Below, piece by piece: positions 9,024 through 17,917 of a stretch of 64,000 nucleotides of DNA (position 1 is the stretch's first letter; each line of letters opens with the position of its first letter). A model generated the notes under the pieces. It was not told the origin of the DNA. It searched no databases and saw nothing but the letters and a program-made list of their open reading frames with translations. The position numbers and the translations under genes are program-made. The DNA is from CALLCD01 sp039196965 (lineage in GTDB: Bacteria > Pseudomonadota > Alphaproteobacteria > Caulobacterales > Hyphomonadaceae), in NCBI GenBank assembly GCA_039196965.1, contig JBCCUK010000016.1:21932-85931 (forward strand), read 5' to 3'.

Positions 9024-9697
9024 CACTGCCGGATCTGACCGCATTGTGGCTGACCTTTCGGCTCGCAGCGATCACAACACTCATTCTGCTGATTATCGGA
9101 ACACCGACAGCTTGGTGGCTATCGCAAACGCAGTCACGAATAAAACCAGCCCTCGAAGCAATGGTCGCCCTCCCTCTGGTTCTGCCGCCGACAGTCCTCG
9201 GCTTCTACCTGCTTGTCGCGATGAACCCCGACGCACCTCTCGGCCGCTTATGGATGACAGCCACTGGCGATACGCTTAGCTTTTCGTTTGCAGGACTTGT
9301 TATCGGCTCCGTCATCTATTCGCTACCCTTCATGGTACAGCCCCTACAGACATCGTTCGAGGCCACCGGCCGGAAAGCCATGGAGACAGCCGCAAGCCTC
9401 GGGGCCAGCCCTCTGGATGCGTTTCTCACTGTCGTCATACCCCTGTCAGTGCGCGGTTTCCTAACCGCGTCAGTATTGAGTTTCGCCCACACCCTCGGGG
9501 AATTCGGGGTCGTCCTGATGGTAGGCGGCAATATTCCGGGCCGTACGCGAGTGATCTCGATCGAGATTTACGAACATGTAGAAACGCTGAACTATGCCGA
9601 CGCCCATGCCCTTTCTCTCATCCTTATCGCCTTCTCGTTCATTGTTCTTTTTTGCGTCTACGCCTTGAACCGGAAGCATACGGTCAATGTCGGATAA
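9020..9697 (+). CDS. modB: Molybdate ABC transporter, permease
   Basis: 225-residue inner-membrane subunit with about five hydrophobic segments. Diagnostic features are LPLVLPPTVLGFYLL in the early transmembrane region and the EAA loop METAASLGASPLDAFLTVVIPLSVRG, which contacts the ATPase, followed by SFAHTLGEFGVVLMVGGNIPGRTRVISIEIYEHVE, strongly conserved in ModB. It forms the molybdate channel with ModC. It overlaps modA by 4 and modC by 11 bases, so the three are one operon. Confidence 0.96.
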   Translation: MTLPDLTALWLTFRLAAITTLILLIIGTPTAWWLSQTQSRIKPALEAMVALPLVLPPTVLGFYLLVAMNPDAPLGRLWMTATGDTLSFSFAGLVIGSVIYSLPFMVQPLQTSFEATGRKAMETAASLGASPLDAFLTVVIPLSVRGFLTASVLSFAHTLGEFGVVLMVGGNIPGRTRVISIEIYEHVETLNYADAHALSLILIAFSFIVLFCVYALNRKHTVNVG

Positions 9698-10778
9698 TTC
9701 TCTATCCCTCAATATCGTTCTGAAGCGGAAGGATTTTTCTCTTCAGCTCAAGGAGGACATTCCTGGAACCGGCATTACGGCTATCTTTGGGGAAAGCGGT
9801 GCAGGTAAAACAACGCTTCTCCGCCTGATCGCAGGGTTTGAAAAGCCTCACCACGGACATATCAAATTCGGCCAGGATGTATGGTATGACACTGCAAAAC
9901 GCATTCACCTGCGAGCCTTCAAAAGGCCGGTTGGCTTCATGTTTCAGGGCGCTCAACTCTTCGCCGATAAGACCGTACAACAAAATTTAAGCTATGCGGA
10001 AAAGCGCAACACGGCCGATGCAAATAGTTTGTTTAAAGACGATATTATCATGTCCTGCGATATTGGCAGCCTACTGGGGCGCTACCCCACATCACTCTCT
10101 GGCGGTGAATACCAGCGCGTTGCCCTCGCCCGCACACTGATGACACAGCCCGATCTCTTGCTGCTTGATGAGCCACTTGCCGCCCTCGACAGACAGCGCA
10201 AGATCGAATTGATCAGCATGCTGGAAGACTTGCTCCAGCATTTCCGCATTCCTACACTTTATGTCAGCCACGATATCGACGAAGTAAGCCGCATCGCAGA
10301 CCGCGTCCTGATGCTCGACAGCGGACGCGCAACCTCATTTGGATCAACGGTATCCACACTCGCCGCCTATGGCTTTGAAGCGGGGCGAAATCCTTATGAA
10401 GTCGGCGCGCTTATCACCGGCAAAGTCAGAGGCCAGGATGTCGAATTCGGCCTGATGGAAATCGGCATCGGTTCAAACTCCATCTGGCTTCCGGCTTTGA
10501 GAGACGTTGATCCAGGCGAAACGGTCGCGATCAGGATTTCACCAAAGGATGTGTCCATCTCCGTCGATCCGCCAAGCGGCTTGAGCATGCAAAACAGCCT
10601 GTCTTGCGTGGTAAAATCGATAGATGATGATCGCGCGTCGGCCTTCTGCACACTGACACTCCTTGTGGAGAGCGAGAAATTTGAGGCCCGCATCACCCGC
10701 AAAGCACTCAAAACTCTAAATCTTCAGATTGGCCAGCCAGTCTTCGCACTGATCAAAACCGCCAGTTTTCAAAGATAA
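9687..10778 (+). CDS. modC: Molybdate ABC transporter, ATP-binding protein with TOBE domain
   Basis: 363 residues. Walker A is GESGAGKTT, the signature is LSGGEYQRVALARTL, Walker B is LLLLDEPLAALD, and the H-loop is YVSHDID. The C-terminal third (RISPKDVSISVDPPSGLSMQNSL...) is a MOP/TOBE domain that binds molybdate and allows feedback inhibition of transport in ModC proteins of this architecture. It energises ModAB at the cytoplasmic face. The protein starts inside the modB 3' end. No ModE gene is visible in the window. Confidence 0.96.
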   Translation: MSDNSLSLNIVLKRKDFSLQLKEDIPGTGITAIFGESGAGKTTLLRLIAGFEKPHHGHIKFGQDVWYDTAKRIHLRAFKRPVGFMFQGAQLFADKTVQQNLSYAEKRNTADANSLFKDDIIMSCDIGSLLGRYPTSLSGGEYQRVALARTLMTQPDLLLLDEPLAALDRQRKIELISMLEDLLQHFRIPTLYVSHDIDEVSRIADRVLMLDSGRATSFGSTVSTLAAYGFEAGRNPYEVGALITGKVRGQDVEFGLMEIGIGSNSIWLPALRDVDPGETVAIRISPKDVSISVDPPSGLSMQNSLSCVVKSIDDDRASAFCTLTLLVESEKFEARITRKALKTLNLQIGQPVFALIKTASFQR

Positions 10779-10793
10779 GATGGGATCGCCGCC

Positions 10794-11315
10794 TCAGCTG
10801 AAAGTACCGCTAACGCTCTGAGTCGGGGGACCATGCTGGTTGGTCTCCGGATTGGATGGCAAGCGCGCAACCAGATAACCAGCGACAAGATTAAAACCGA
10901 AGATCGCTCCCATAAATTGAATGGCCACACGTGGTGTACTGAACGTTTCCTGCATCAGTTCGTTCATGGCCTGTTGATCGGTGGCGACATTCGGGTCTTC
11001 AAAAGCTTTCATCACATCGCTCCACCCGGGCAGAGTCATCACGGTGATCATCAGTGTCGCAATGAAAGCGAAGAATATCAGGACAAACCACCAGGCAGAA
11101 CGCCCGCTATCATGAAGTCTTTTTCCGAAAACGCAGAGATAGGGATAAGGCAGCAGATAAAAGAGAAGGCCAAAAATTGATGGGACGGGCGGCGGTAGAA
11201 AGGCAGTCAGTACATTTGAGACGATCAAATAGCCGACAAGGACGATGATGCCGCGCCAGAAATCATTCGGTGCGATCCTGCCATTTGGATTGAAAAGGAC
11301 CCCGGTTATGCCCAT
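10794..11315 (-). CDS. DUF805 family membrane protein
   Basis: 173-residue integral membrane protein. The N-terminus (NPNGRIAPNDFWRGIIVLVG) is the DUF805 hallmark, a short soluble start G+..+..FW followed by a first transmembrane helix, and FGKRLHDSGRSAWW is the second conserved motif, a cytosolic loop with R-L-H-D. About four transmembrane helices follow. Family function is unknown; members are often found near stress or envelope genes. It is convergent with modC, 15 bases apart, and separated from pccA by 76 bases. The C-terminus is polar and apparently disordered. Confidence 0.82.
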   Translation of the reverse strand: MGITGVLFNPNGRIAPNDFWRGIIVLVGYLIVSNVLTAFLPPPVPSIFGLLFYLLPYPYLCVFGKRLHDSGRSAWWFVLIFFAFIATLMITVMTLPGWSDVMKAFEDPNVATDQQAMNELMQETFSTPRVAIQFMGAIFGFNLVAGYLVARLPSNPETNQHGPPTQSVSGTFS

Positions 11316-11391
11316 GAATGCGTCTCCGTCAGCTACATCACGGTCGATCTTAGATTGATGCGAAGCGTATCACATCAGCTTCGATTCTCGG

Positions 11392-13368
11392 CTATTCAAA
11401 TTCAACCATCACTTCATCGGCAGCCACAGCCGCACCCGGCTCGACATTGATGGCCTTCACCACACCGTCGGCTTCCGCGCGAATGATGTTCTGCATTTTC
11501 ATGGCCTCAACGACGCAAATGCCTTCTCCCGGTTTGACTTCCTGACCAACGGAAACATCAATTGAAACGACCAGGCCGGGCATGGGCGATATGATAAGCT
11601 TGGACGTGTCCGGAGCCTCTTTCTCAGGTAGGCGCTCATAAAGCTCGGCAATTTGCGGACGACACACGACAACCGGTTTTGACGCCCCCCTATGACGGAC
11701 AAACTCACCGGTCTTCTGCCTGGAGAAGCTAACTGCGAAAGGCTCTCCGTCGACAGTGGCCTCAAACAGATTTCGCCCCGGCTTCCATTCGGTGCCGAGG
11801 CCGTGCGTGTTGCCGTTGAACTCAATGGTCGCACCGTTTTCGGTCAACGCCACCATCGCGTGGTGGGATACGCCGTCAAGAACCACAACCCAATCATTCG
11901 GCGTCGCGCTGCCATTCGCCGCGCGATCAGCTTTGAGGACGTGGGCGTAGGCCGACGCAACAACGAGATATTTCAGCTGAGTTTCAGTCGGCTCAACGCC
12001 CTGAAACCCTTCGGGAAATTCGTCCTTAATATAGGCCGTTGTCAGGTCGCCCGAACGGAAGCGCTTTTCATCCATCACCGCCGCACAGAACGGAATATTG
12101 TCCTGAATGCCTTCAATGTGAAACCGGTCGAGCGCTGCGGCCTGGGTGTCGAGTGCGCTGTCGCGATCCGCCCCATGGGTGGCCAGCTTGGCGATCATAG
12201 GATCGTAGAACATTGAGATTTCATCGCCCTCGCGGACACCGGAATCCATGCGAACCGTGCCTTCACCGAGGTCGCCCTCTGCTGGCGGATAGAAACGTCT
12301 CAGCCTGCCAATAGATGGGAGGAAGTTGCGATAGGGATCTTCAGCGTAGACGCGGGACTCCACAGCCCAACCGTCAATTTTTAAATCCTTTTGTGCGATC
12401 GACAGCTTCTCACCCGACGCAACCCGCAACATTTGCTCGACCAGGTCTACCCCGGTGATCATCTCCGTGACCGGATGTTCCACCTGAAGGCGCGTGTTCA
12501 TCTCAAGGAAGTAGAAACCCTTGTCTTTGCCGGAGACAACAAACTCCACCGTGCCCGCGCTATCATAATCCACAGCCTTGGCGAGCGCCACGGCCTGCTC
12601 GCCCATCTTCTTTCGCGTTGCAGGATCAAGAAGCGGACTGGGAGCTTCCTCGATAACCTTTTGATTCCGGCGCTGGATCGAGCATTCCCGTTCGAAAAGG
12701 TAGATGCAGTTTCCATGCTTGTCGCCTAGGATCTGAATCTCGATGTGGCGTGGGCTTTCGATGAATTTTTCGATGAAGATCCTGTCATCGCCAAAAGCGT
12801 TTTGAGCTTCCGCCTTCACAGCCGGAAACCCCTCTTCGACTTCGGCATCGGAATAGGCCACCCGGATGCCCTTTCCGCCGCCGCCGGCTGACGCTTTGAT
12901 CATCACCGGATAACAGATCTCGGCGGAGATTTTCACGGCCTCGGCCGTGTCCTTGATCAGGTCCATATGGCCCGGCACTGTGGACACGCCTGCCTCCGCA
13001 GCGAGCTGCTTCGACGATATTTTATCGCCCATGGCCTCGATTGCCCCGGGGTTCGGGCCGATAAATGTGATCTTTTCCTTGGCAAGCCTTTTGGCAAAAT
13101 CCGGGTTCTCGGAGAGGAAGCCGAAGCCCGGGTGCACGGCCTCAGCACCAGTCTGTTTCACCGCGTCCACGATCTTATCCATCACAAGATAGCTCTCAGC
13201 GGCGGGCGACGGGCCAATATGCACTGCCTCGTCAGCCATTTCGACCGCCATGGAGCCAGCATCGGCATCGGAATAAACGACCACGGTCTTAACGCCCAGC
13301 CGTCTACAGGTCTTGATCACGCGGACGGCAATCTCGCCGCGATTGGCGATTAGGATCTTGCTGAACAT
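11392..13368 (-). CDS. pccA: Acyl-CoA carboxylase alpha subunit (propionyl-CoA carboxylase type)
   Basis: 658-residue fusion of biotin carboxylase and biotin carrier protein. The N-terminus FSKILIANRGEIAVRVI, ATP-grasp glycine loop KASAGGGGKGIRVAY, and FLEMNTRLQVEHPVTE are biotin carboxylase motifs; the biotinyl domain ends with EAMKMQN, the modified residue being Lys624. Length and the C-terminal EAMKMQN/GAAVAADEVMVEFE pattern match PccA better than the methylcrotonyl subunit MccA or the short AccC. It carboxylates propionyl-CoA to methylmalonyl-CoA together with a PccB beta subunit, which is not in the window. PccA versus another acyl-CoA carboxylase alpha subunit cannot be fully separated by eye. 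Confidence 0.88.
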   Translation of the reverse strand: MFSKILIANRGEIAVRVIKTCRRLGVKTVVVYSDADAGSMAVEMADEAVHIGPSPAAESYLVMDKIVDAVKQTGAEAVHPGFGFLSENPDFAKRLAKEKITFIGPNPGAIEAMGDKISSKQLAAEAGVSTVPGHMDLIKDTAEAVKISAEICYPVMIKASAGGGGKGIRVAYSDAEVEEGFPAVKAEAQNAFGDDRIFIEKFIESPRHIEIQILGDKHGNCIYLFERECSIQRRNQKVIEEAPSPLLDPATRKKMGEQAVALAKAVDYDSAGTVEFVVSGKDKGFYFLEMNTRLQVEHPVTEMITGVDLVEQMLRVASGEKLSIAQKDLKIDGWAVESRVYAEDPYRNFLPSIGRLRRFYPPAEGDLGEGTVRMDSGVREGDEISMFYDPMIAKLATHGADRDSALDTQAAALDRFHIEGIQDNIPFCAAVMDEKRFRSGDLTTAYIKDEFPEGFQGVEPTETQLKYLVVASAYAHVLKADRAANGSATPNDWVVVLDGVSHHAMVALTENGATIEFNGNTHGLGTEWKPGRNLFEATVDGEPFAVSFSRQKTGEFVRHRGASKPVVVCRPQIAELYERLPEKEAPDTSKLIISPMPGLVVSIDVSVGQEVKPGEGICVVEAMKMQNIIRAEADGVVKAINVEPGAAVAADEVMVEFE

Positions 13369-13444
13369 GGCCTGCCCCTCTCCACTCTCATTTTTTTGCT
13401 GCGCCTGACTTAGTCAGGTCAGTCGTTCTTGTCCATTAGGCACG

Positions 13445-13894
13445 TCATTCTTCGTCCAGCCGATCGACATTTGCCTCAAAGGCACGCACCCGCGAGGTAA
13501 CGCTGACGAGGAAGGCTGTTGACCAGCCGATCAGGAGAAATCCGTTCATTGATTCCCATGCCGCCAGCATTCGCCAGTCGGAATTCAGGACAAGATCCCC
13601 AAAGCCAACTGTGGTGAATGTCGAGGCTGAGAAGTAAAGCGCCTCTTCGACTTCGGTGAATACGCCGAGAAACAAGTATAGACAAGCATATATCCAGACC
13701 TCAAAGGCGTGGAATACGAACAGCATCAGCACAACGAACAAGATCGACAGCCCCTGCGCGGTCACAGACAGTACCGTGTTCTGTGGTTTGTCGCCCGACG
13801 TCATGAATGAGCTTAGCCAGGTCAGGCCCAAAAAATGGACCATCGAGGTCAGGATCACCAGGCCGCCGGAAATGAGAAGATTCTCAAGGAGCAT
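13445..13894 (-). CDS. Two-transmembrane potassium channel family protein (ion_trans_2)
   Basis: 149-residue inner-membrane protein with an additional N-terminal hydrophobic segment, a second near residues 48-68, a pore helix and selectivity filter TTVGFGD (residues 94-100; GFG as in many K+ channels), and a last transmembrane helix. It would conduct K+ or related cations as a tetramer. There is no RCK/TrkA_N gating domain, so it is a minimal pore protein. It lies between pccA and an unknown gene on the same strand, with gaps of 76 and 30 bases. Confidence 0.82.
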   Translation of the reverse strand: MLLENLLISGGLVILTSMVHFLGLTWLSSFMTSGDKPQNTVLSVTAQGLSILFVVLMLFVFHAFEVWIYACLYLFLGVFTEVEEALYFSASTFTTVGFGDLVLNSDWRMLAAWESMNGFLLIGWSTAFLVSVTSRVRAFEANVDRLDEE

Positions 13895-13924
13895 GCCTCT
13901 ACTAAGCGCCTACAGCGCCAGAAC

Positions 13925-14872
13925 TCAAGCGGCAGCGAGACCTTTGGCAAAGCCCGGCGTTTCCTCATTCAGAAACTGCAGCAAGGCCCGCTCAGCTGGG
14001 CTAATCGATTTGTCCCAGCCAAGGCGCTGAAGCAGCCAGCCTTCCTCGTCGTTATCAATCCGCTTGGCCTCCTTACGGGCCGCCTCCTGCACCGCCATAC
14101 GCGCTGCTGAAGCTCTTGTTTCTGAATGGAAAACGCTTTCGAACCAAGTCCCTGTGGAAAAGCTCGCTGTCATATCCGAGAAGAAACCAGCTACACCTCT
14201 GCTGCCCTCCTGAAGCCACACCTCACGCGCCAGTACCTCAGCCTCGCTCATGGGATCCGGATGCGCTGCGACGAGCAGGTGATTGCCGATGGCTCGCGCG
14301 AACAGATCATTCCAGCTCGCATCGTTCCGGGCGAATGCAAATGTGTCATTCAGCTTGAACAGCAGCTTCGCTTCCTCGCGGGTCACCCAGGTCGCCCCGT
14401 CGCTCGCCGGCGCAAACAGGGCCCGGCGCACACGTTCCACCATTGCCTCGGAAATTCGCTTTTCGCCCGCAGCCGCCTTGCACACCCTCTCAAGAGCGAA
14501 AACGCCAAGCTTACGCGGGGCACCTTCGGCGTAGCGCAGAACATCCAGAATAAGATCGACATACCAATCGGGCTGTAAGGCATCGCTACCCGAGACATGC
14601 GCCATCAGCCATTCGCATTCTTCCTCCGTGATCCAACCAAGAGGCCGCTCCACCGTCAGGAGGTAGTCCTTGATCGCCTCTCGGAACTTCTGGTTCCAAA
14701 CGGGATCTGATCCACCGATTTGTGCATTTAGATCGAACAGAGAATCAGCTTCCTGACGGGAAATGATCCCGTCACTGAAGACTTCATTGATGAAGTCTTT
14801 CGCCTCAATTTCTGTCATTTGATGAATATGATCGACCTGCATCAGCAGGTCGTCCAACCGAGTACTCTTCAT
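13925..14872 (-). CDS. Unknown protein with internal duplication
   Basis: 315 residues from ATG 14872 (a TTG four codons upstream is an alternative). I do not recognise a named family. It has a clear internal repeat: about residues 33-73 (DGIISRQEADSLFDLN then VWNQKFREAIKDYLL) and 157-200 (TWVTREEAKLLFKLND then SWNDLFARAIGNHLL) share spacing and most hydrophobic positions. A partial copy near 80-115 contains ITEEECEWL and WYVDLILDVL. The protein is predicted helical, acidic and soluble, with no signal peptide. The W/I-(T/S)-x-x-E-(A/C) pattern may mark a small helical tandem domain. Located downstream of the light-related trio, transcribed in the same direction. Confidence 0.75.
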   Translation of the reverse strand: MKSTRLDDLLMQVDHIHQMTEIEAKDFINEVFSDGIISRQEADSLFDLNAQIGGSDPVWNQKFREAIKDYLLTVERPLGWITEEECEWLMAHVSGSDALQPDWYVDLILDVLRYAEGAPRKLGVFALERVCKAAAGEKRISEAMVERVRRALFAPASDGATWVTREEAKLLFKLNDTFAFARNDASWNDLFARAIGNHLLVAAHPDPMSEAEVLAREVWLQEGSRGVAGFFSDMTASFSTGTWFESVFHSETRASAARMAVQEAARKEAKRIDNDEEGWLLQRLGWDKSISPAERALLQFLNEETPGFAKGLAAA

Positions 14873-14976
14873 TTTGCCGCCCAACTATACTATGCGCAAA
14901 GCTATAGCTTGCTTCCGTTGAAGTTTCGTTAGCGTGAAATATAAAAGCGTAATTTTATTTCGGTGATTTGCCAAAA

Positions 14977-16233
14977 TCAGCCTGTTTCAAACTGAGACAA
15001 TATATTTGGTATCTTCTTTTTAAGGCCGAAAAAGCCACGGCGCGTATGGGGCCAGGTAAACCGGTCATAAGGCCTCGTGATTTCGATCAAGGGCACCGAG
15101 AGCGACTTCGCCGCCCGGCGCAGCCTGCGTTGAACCGGCCCGATTGGCAGCCGCGCGGTCACAATCGCATCAAGACCAGCCGCCTCAATCTGCTCTTGCA
15201 GGGCAGACGCCCAGTCCGAATTCTGCAGCAAGCTGACGGTTTGTTCAAAGTGATGCGACGCGCGGCTCGCAGCATCAGCAACGGCCGCCGGTGCAAACGC
15301 CTGCACGGCCTCGCTGACCGGAAGAACCGACCTCGGAGTGGGGTCCTGTAAGGCAAAAACTGTCTTGGGCGGTACAGGTAATCCCAGCGACTCCAGCGCG
15401 CAGTCTTCCTCGGTGATCAAGAGGCCATAGCGGTCACTCGGCAAATCTTCATCGGTTAGCCGCGGTGGCACCGGATCGGGCAAATCAGTCTCGGACAACG
15501 GTGGAGCCTCCGGTGCCAATTGTCCCGATGGATTGAAGCGTCCATCTGTATACTTCTCTATATTGGATGCCCGCGCGAGATAGGTCTTTCCTTTAGTATG
15601 CAGACCGCCGACCCATCGCCAGGAACATGTGTTTGAAGCCGGATCACCATCGAGCAGGTGCCGATAGAAGAAGTCCGCGCCCAACTCCCAGGGAAGTTTC
15701 AGAGTAAAAATCCAGATACTCGCAAACCACATGCGGACGTGGTTATGCAAATAGCCTATTTCCACCAGCTCATCCGCCCACGCATCAAAACAAGCAATAC
15801 CGGTCCTGCCGGATACCGCCTCGTCGTAGCGCCGGGCAAGGCTTGCATCTGTCTCAAGCTTGGCAACAAGTTCTGCCACGGCCAGCCGGTAACACCGCCA
15901 AACTTCCGGGCGGTGTTCAAGCCAGCCCTTAAAGTAGCCGCGCCAGAACACTTCCTGGACGAACTTTTCGGAAGCGGAAAAACTATGGCGGGCCAGAACC
16001 TCGCGAAGCACATCCTCTTCCAGAATCAGCCTGTGGCGGATCCAAGGAGAGAGCGCGGAGATATTTGACCGCTTCTGCGGCCCAAAGTCAAAATTGCGCG
16101 TCCGCGCGTAGTGGGTCCCGGCCCGCTTTACGAAGGCTTGCAGCCGCGCCTCTGCGCTGGCTTTGTTAGGCAGCCATGTCACTTCTTCATTCGGCTCTGA
16201 ATCCAGAAATGTGGTCTGTGTCAACTTGAACAA
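14977..16233 (-). CDS. FAD-binding photolyase-like protein with apparent domain permutation
   Basis: 418 residues from a TTG start that overlaps the DUF2256 gene by 13 bases. The photolyase FAD-binding core begins almost at the N-terminus (residues 25-240): LQAFVKRAGTHYARTRNF, SALSPWIRHRLI, FVQEVFWRGYFKGWLE, GYLHNHVRMWFASIW, HLLDGDPASNTCSWRWVGG. The N-terminal antenna-binding alpha/beta domain expected before it is missing. Instead the C-terminus (about 265-400) contains strand-like segments LLITEEDCALESL, LDAIVTARLPIGPVQRRLRRAAKSLSVPLIEI and FTWPH, resembling a Rossmann-like photolyase domain. So it looks like a permuted or domain-swapped photolyase homologue. It probably binds FAD; repair versus signalling activity is not known. 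It belongs to the operon with the cryptochrome. Confidence 0.8.
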   Translation of the reverse strand: MFKLTQTTFLDSEPNEEVTWLPNKASAEARLQAFVKRAGTHYARTRNFDFGPQKRSNISALSPWIRHRLILEEDVLREVLARHSFSASEKFVQEVFWRGYFKGWLEHRPEVWRCYRLAVAELVAKLETDASLARRYDEAVSGRTGIACFDAWADELVEIGYLHNHVRMWFASIWIFTLKLPWELGADFFYRHLLDGDPASNTCSWRWVGGLHTKGKTYLARASNIEKYTDGRFNPSGQLAPEAPPLSETDLPDPVPPRLTDEDLPSDRYGLLITEEDCALESLGLPVPPKTVFALQDPTPRSVLPVSEAVQAFAPAAVADAASRASHHFEQTVSLLQNSDWASALQEQIEAAGLDAIVTARLPIGPVQRRLRRAAKSLSVPLIEITRPYDRFTWPHTRRGFFGLKKKIPNILSQFETG

Positions 16234-16370
16234 ACCTTCTGTCTGCTATTTCGGCGGCAGCGTTCTGAACAATAGGTGACCTCGTCCCAATTGCGTTCCC
16301 ACTTTTTCCGCCAGGCAAAGGGGCGTTCGCAGACAGGACAGATCTTTGTCGGAAGATCAGCCTTTTTCAT
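16221..16370 (-). CDS. DUF2256 zinc-ribbon-like peptide
   Basis: 49-residue ORF. The translation contains KICPVCERPFAWRKKWERNW, then DEVTYCSERCRRN, matching DUF2256: two Cys pairs (CPVC and CSERC) that should bind one zinc, and the W-R-K-K-W core. DUF2256 genes are commonly found beside cryptochrome/photolyase genes in proteobacteria and cyanobacteria, which fits here. Its ATG overlaps the stop of the upstream cryptochrome by 4 bases (ATGA) and its end overlaps the next gene by 13, so the three are translationally coupled. Function unknown; a partner of the photolyase proteins or nucleic-acid binding are reasonable ideas. Confidence 0.9.
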   Translation of the reverse strand: MKKADLPTKICPVCERPFAWRKKWERNWDEVTYCSERCRRNSRQKVCSS

Positions 16371-17917
16371 CCGTCCTCGCCCTCCAGTGGCAAAGCCATT
16401 TGGGCGCTTCCAGATGTCTGTTTGCGCTTACGGCCAGTCATGGGCATGCCGGATTTCCGGCTGCCATGTTTGTTCTGAATGTCTTTCGCCGTACTGCGGT
16501 AGGCTGGCACTCTACGGACGGCCCAGACTTTCTGTCTTGCCTCGCGAGCCGCCGCCAGATGATCCACGATCGGCGCTGGATATGTCTTGGCGAGAATGCT
16601 GGAGGTAGCCTCCCATTTCCATGGCTCGTGGACAAATTCATGGGGAACAGCGGCAAGCTCCGGCACCCAGCGCCGCACAAATGTGCCATCCGGATCCTGA
16701 TCATATCCCTGCTTCACCGGATTGTAGATACGCACCGTGTTGATGCCGGTGGTGCCAGACTGCATTTGCACCTGCGGCCAGTGGATACCCGCTTCATAGT
16801 CGGTAAACTGGCGGGCGAGATGTTCGCCGGGCGTCCGCCAGTCGAGCCATAAATGATAACTCGAAACTGCCATCAGCATTGCCCGCATACGGAAATTTAT
16901 CCATCCCGTTGCCTGTAGGGATCTCATACAGGCGTCTACAAACGGTAGACCCGTTTCGCCATTACACCAGGCTTTCAGCCGCTCCCGGTCAGGCTCCTTT
17001 GCCCGCAGGCCATTATAGGCATGATGTAGATTTCGCACCTCAAGCGATGGCTCATCCTCCAGCTTCTGCGTGAAGTGATCCCGCCAGTGCAATCGTCCCT
17101 GGAAGGAGGACATCGATCCCCGCCAGCCACCCTTGATCCCGTTGGCCTTCAGCTCTCTTTGCCGTGCCCAGGTGGCCTGGGCGACCTCGCGCATGGAGAG
17201 CACGCCCCAGGCAAGATGCGGGCTTAAGCGCGAACAGTGCTCGGCCCCCTCCAGTGGGCTCGACATGGCGCGCCGATATGGAGCCCCGCGCACATGAAGA
17301 AACGTCTGCAGACAATCGAGCGCCGCATCGCGCCCGCCTCTCTGCCGACCGAAGCAAGGGTCCGGTTTCAGTCCCAAATCCTCCGCGGTGGGTATCTTGC
17401 CAGGCTCGACGCCGTCTATGGGCAACAAGGCGCGCGGCGGCATGGTTTCCGGCTCGGCCATGAAGGCGTCCCAGCGCCTCGCCCAGCCGTCACGACTTCC
17501 GAGCCGCCGAACGACACCGGCCTGTTTGACTTCGTGCCAGTCAACGCCGTTCAACCTCGCCCATTCGGCCACCTTGATATCGCGTTGGAATGTCCAACTG
17601 TTTCCGGTCTCCTCATGGGACCAGATAGTAATCTTCCCGAACTTCTTCTGAAGCTCTTCGAAGGCATCGATTACGCTACCCATGCGGATGATGAGCGGTT
17701 GGCCAAGCGCTCCGAGGGTATCGCGCAAGGATGTCAGGCACTCAGCAACAAAATCCCACTGGCGCGCTGACATATCCGGCCCCTGCCACAGCTCAGGCTC
17801 TGCAACAAAAAGGGGAATGACGGGGCCAATACAAGTAGCACGGGCCATAGCACGATGATCTTCAATGCGAAGATCACGCTTGAACCAGACAATCTGTAAA
17901 TTGGCTGACGCACCCAT
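16367..17917 (-). CDS. Cryptochrome/DNA photolyase family protein
   Basis: 516 residues with complete architecture: an N-terminal Rossmann antenna domain (QIVWFKRDLRIEDHRAM at 9-24, VIPLFVAEPELW, WSHEETGNSWTFQRD) and a C-terminal FAD domain (SRLSPHLAWGVLSMREV, SSFQGRLHWRDHF, LPFVDACMRSLQATGWINFRMRAMLMAVSSYHL, FTDYEAGIHWPQVQMQSGTTGINTVRIYNPVKQ). It uses blue/UV light absorbed by FAD to repair pyrimidine dimers or to signal. The GIHWPQ and TTGINTVRIYNP elements are typical of a proteobacterial cryptochrome-like branch rather than classical E. coli PhrB, so repair activity is likely but unproven. First gene of the three-gene operon; no LOV or MerR regulator nearby. Confidence 0.9.
   Translation of the reverse strand: MGASANLQIVWFKRDLRIEDHRAMARATCIGPVIPLFVAEPELWQGPDMSARQWDFVAECLTSLRDTLGALGQPLIIRMGSVIDAFEELQKKFGKITIWSHEETGNSWTFQRDIKVAEWARLNGVDWHEVKQAGVVRRLGSRDGWARRWDAFMAEPETMPPRALLPIDGVEPGKIPTAEDLGLKPDPCFGRQRGGRDAALDCLQTFLHVRGAPYRRAMSSPLEGAEHCSRLSPHLAWGVLSMREVAQATWARQRELKANGIKGGWRGSMSSFQGRLHWRDHFTQKLEDEPSLEVRNLHHAYNGLRAKEPDRERLKAWCNGETGLPFVDACMRSLQATGWINFRMRAMLMAVSSYHLWLDWRTPGEHLARQFTDYEAGIHWPQVQMQSGTTGINTVRIYNPVKQGYDQDPDGTFVRRWVPELAAVPHEFVHEPWKWEATSSILAKTYPAPIVDHLAAAREARQKVWAVRRVPAYRSTAKDIQNKHGSRKSGMPMTGRKRKQTSGSAQMALPLEGEDG

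Noticed and set aside
16219..17917. Possible iron-sulfur bacterial cryptochrome/photolyase (FeS-BCP)
   Set aside because: The four C-terminal cysteines expected for an FeS-BCP cluster were not seen; the sequence fits a cryptochrome-like branch without a cluster.
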